In this document: positions 13,226-14,971 of the stretch, piece by piece
How positions within the stretch are numbered: the stretch's first letter is position 1
Layout of the letters: every line of letters begins with the position of its first letter
Source: UBA6448 sp051893155
Lineage (GTDB): Bacteria > Bacillota_I > Bacilli_A > RF39 > UBA660
Reading direction: 5' to 3'
Assembly (NCBI GenBank): GCA_051893155.1
Contig: JBJFGY010000019.1
Coordinates: 1-14,971, forward strand
DNA length: 14,971 nt
Translations under genes and position numbers: made by a program
Notes under the pieces: generated by a model
What the model was told of the DNA's origin: nothing
The model's input: only the letters and a program-made list of their open reading frames with translations
The model's database searches: none

Positions 13226-14971
13226 TTATTTACCCATTTCATAAAATAAATTAGTTATTTTTCGACTAATTTTGCTACTTATTGAATAAATATATTCATT
13301 TGAACTATTATTATAAGAAGCATGTGGACATATTACCATAATAGAATATTTTGGATTTTCATAAGGAAAAAATCCAGCCATAGTAAGAGTTATTGTTTTT
13401 GTATCAATTTTTCCATCATTATTTGTATCTAAAAATGATTCACTTGTTCCAGTTTTACCCGCAGGATGTAAATTATAATTCATAAATCCTTTACCAGTAC
13501 CTTTATTCATAACATTATAAAATCCTTCAAAAATTCGATCATAATATTTTTTATCTATATCAACATTACTTATAACCTCAAAATTATTTTGATAAATTAC
13601 CCTATCATTATCTTTAATAAAAGAAACTAAACTAGGTTTTCTTTTTTCTCCTTTACTTGCTAAAGTATTTATATAAGTTATAAGTTCAATAGGAGTATAT
13701 GTATCATACTGACCTATTGCTAAATTTAAAAGCAAATCTCCACTTATTTTATCACCAATTAAACCTAATTTTTCATTTGGAAGATCAATTCCACTTTTAC
13801 AACCTAAGCCATATGAACAAAGCATATTACGATATATATCAAACTCTTTATTTGTTACATTTAATTCCATATTTTTCACATAATCTTTTCCCGTAAGTTT
13901 TATAGCTATAAGAAATTGATAATAATTTGAACTCATTTCTAATGCTTTAATATCATTTAAATAACCAAGTCTTTGAAAAGAGCATTTTTCTTGAATATTT
14001 TTAAGTTTTATACAACCATCTAAAACTTTTTTATTTTGGTCAATTAAATTATATTTATATCCTACGGATATAGTAGCACCTTTAACAACAGAACCTAATG
14101 TAAAAGATGATAAAATATTATTTAAACTAATATCAGTAAAAGTATCATCATTAATATATCTTTGCCCATTAAATGATATTATTTGTCCAGTATTTGGATT
14201 AGATATTATTACGTAAGCATCATTTAAATAATCAGTATTAGGCATTTTTTTTGCTTTAATAAGTTCATCATCAATAATTTCATTTATTTTATTTACTAAA
14301 GAAATATCAATAGATAAATATAAATCATTTCCCTTTTTTGCATTACTTACTAAAGTAAGTGAATTATCAGCATTAACTTTATATTTAGCCTTTGTTCCTT
14401 TTAAATATTCTTCATATTCTAATTCTAATCCTGATACTCCTACTTCATCATTCAAATCATAACCTTTTTTTAAATAAATATCTTTATTTTCTTTAGTTAT
14501 TTTACTAACAGAACCAAAAATATTTTTTAAAGTATCTTTATATGGATAATATCTTTTATAACCTTCTTTTATTTCTATACCATTAATATTACTATCTAAA
14601 ATATTTTGAACCATATCATCAGTTAAATCTTCAATAAGTATTTTATCTTCATAGATATATCCTTTATTAATAATACTATTCATTGTTTTTATACTAACAC
14701 TAGGAAATAATCTATTAATTTGTTTTAAAATATTTTTTATTTCATCTTCATCTTTACTTGTTAAAACAAGATTTTTAATAAGTTTATTACCTACGAGTAA
14801 AATGCCATTTTTATCATATATATTTCCTCTTGGAGCACTATTAAAACTTACTATTTTACTTGTTTTATATGTAAGTCTATTTAAATAATACTCATGATAT
14901 CTATTATAATTTATAATAAAATAAATACTTATAAAAATAGCCTTAATTTTTCTATTAAGGTCTATTTTTAT
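13226..14971 (-). CDS. PBP2-like penicillin-binding protein (transpeptidase), 5'-truncated by the window
   Basis: The frame is open from the stop at 13226 to the right edge, at least 581 codons; the ATG at 14683 is internal. The part beyond it encodes a hydrophobic stretch (IKAIFISIYFIINY), a likely membrane anchor, then SAPRGNIYDKNGILLVGN, the RGxIxDRNG motif of the class B PBP dimerisation domain. The transpeptidase domain holds SxxK as LGSVVKG (roughly 14080-14100), SxN as EMSSNYY, and KTG as PAGKTGTSES (about 13430-13470). It would cross-link peptidoglycan in elongation (PBP2/MrdA-type), anchored outside the membrane. It is AT-rich and Lys/Asn-rich like its neighbours. The true start lies outside the window, so whether it is PBP2- or PBP3-like remains open. 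Confidence 0.9.
   Translation of the reverse strand: MKIDLNRKIKAIFISIYFIINYNRYHEYYLNRLTYKTSKIVSFNSAPRGNIYDKNGILLVGNKLIKNLVLTSKDEDEIKNILKQINRLFPSVSIKTMNSIINKGYIYEDKILIEDLTDDMVQNILDSNINGIEIKEGYKRYYPYKDTLKNIFGSVSKITKENKDIYLKKGYDLNDEVGVSGLELEYEEYLKGTKAKYKVNADNSLTLVSNAKKGNDLYLSIDISLVNKINEIIDDELIKAKKMPNTDYLNDAYVIISNPNTGQIISFNGQRYINDDTFTDISLNNILSSFTLGSVVKGATISVGYKYNLIDQNKKVLDGCIKLKNIQEKCSFQRLGYLNDIKALEMSSNYYQFLIAIKLTGKDYVKNMELNVTNKEFDIYRNMLCSYGLGCKSGIDLPNEKLGLIGDKISGDLLLNLAIGQYDTYTPIELITYINTLASKGEKRKPSLVSFIKDNDRVIYQNNFEVISNVDIDKKYYDRIFEGFYNVMNKGTGKGFMNYNLHPAGKTGTSESFLDTNNDGKIDTKTITLTMAGFFPYENPKYSIMVICPHASYNNSSNEYIYSISSKISRKITNLFYEMGK

Noticed and set aside
13699..13896. Plus-strand open frame inside the PBP gene
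   Set aside because: It is antisense to the transpeptidase domain, with no start signal or recognisable product.
14683..14683. ATG at 14683 as the start of the PBP gene
   Set aside because: The same frame stays open to the edge and encodes the RGNIYDKNG motif and a likely membrane anchor upstream, so this ATG is internal.
14941..14960. Inverted repeat CCTTAAT/ATTAAGG near the right edge, as a possible terminator
   Set aside because: It lies within the open PBP frame that continues to the window edge and has no T run on the coding strand; it is probably chance in AT-rich DNA.
1..14971. tRNA or rRNA genes in the gaps
   Set aside because: The gaps are short and AT-rich. Apart from the T-box leader, no cloverleaf-like or rRNA-like sequence was seen.
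1..14971. Genetic code 4 (TGA read as tryptophan)
   Set aside because: All long genes use TGG for tryptophan and none contains an internal TGA, while tyrS ends naturally at TGA after a complete C-terminal domain.

Overview
The window looks like a chromosomal segment from an uncultured, very AT-rich member of the Bacilli, of the kind found in animal guts near the Mollicutes/Erysipelotrichales (RF39-like lineages). This placement is an inference. It rests on the base composition, the Gram-positive gene set (T-box leader, murI, PBP2-type transpeptidase, zinc-ribbon L33), the sporulation-associated families (CotJA/B, CotJC, a YlmC/YmxH-like start, a possible SpoIIM relative) and strong AGGAGG-type ribosome binding sites. 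All genes are read from the minus strand. The standard code fits: tyrS ends at TGA and no long gene has an internal TGA.

Read in transcription order (right to left), the first block is cell envelope and translation. A PBP2-like transpeptidase runs off the right edge. It is followed by rpmG (L33), efp and murI, with a good promoter before rpmG and a small terminator-like hairpin whose loop is the efp stop codon. Next comes a compact tyrosine-type T-box leader with its own promoter, followed by a tightly packed tyrS-folD-glyA-tmk operon ending at an intrinsic terminator. Tyrosyl-tRNA charging, one-carbon/folate metabolism and dTMP phosphorylation thus appear to share one tRNA-sensing leader.

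The middle carries a two-gene cotJ cluster: a CotJA-CotJB fusion overlapping CotJC, a manganese-catalase-like protein, with its own terminator. After it come an extremely AT-rich membrane protein (possibly SpoIIM-like) and mnmA (tRNA 2-thiouridylase) with its own promoter.

The left third is accessory. A 605-residue membrane-anchored surface protein ends in a sharply bounded, roughly 50% GC segment rich in NNC codons. This looks like the variable region of a diversity-generating retroelement (DGR) target, although no reverse transcriptase or template lies in the window. Beyond it is an XRE repressor followed by a tandem array of Bro-N/antirepressor genes: two intact copies with a 498-bp identical block and diverged N-terminal domains, then a third, decayed copy. 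The window ends in the first codons of a probable YlmC/YmxH-family gene, whose start lies in the loop of a perfect 12-bp hairpin.
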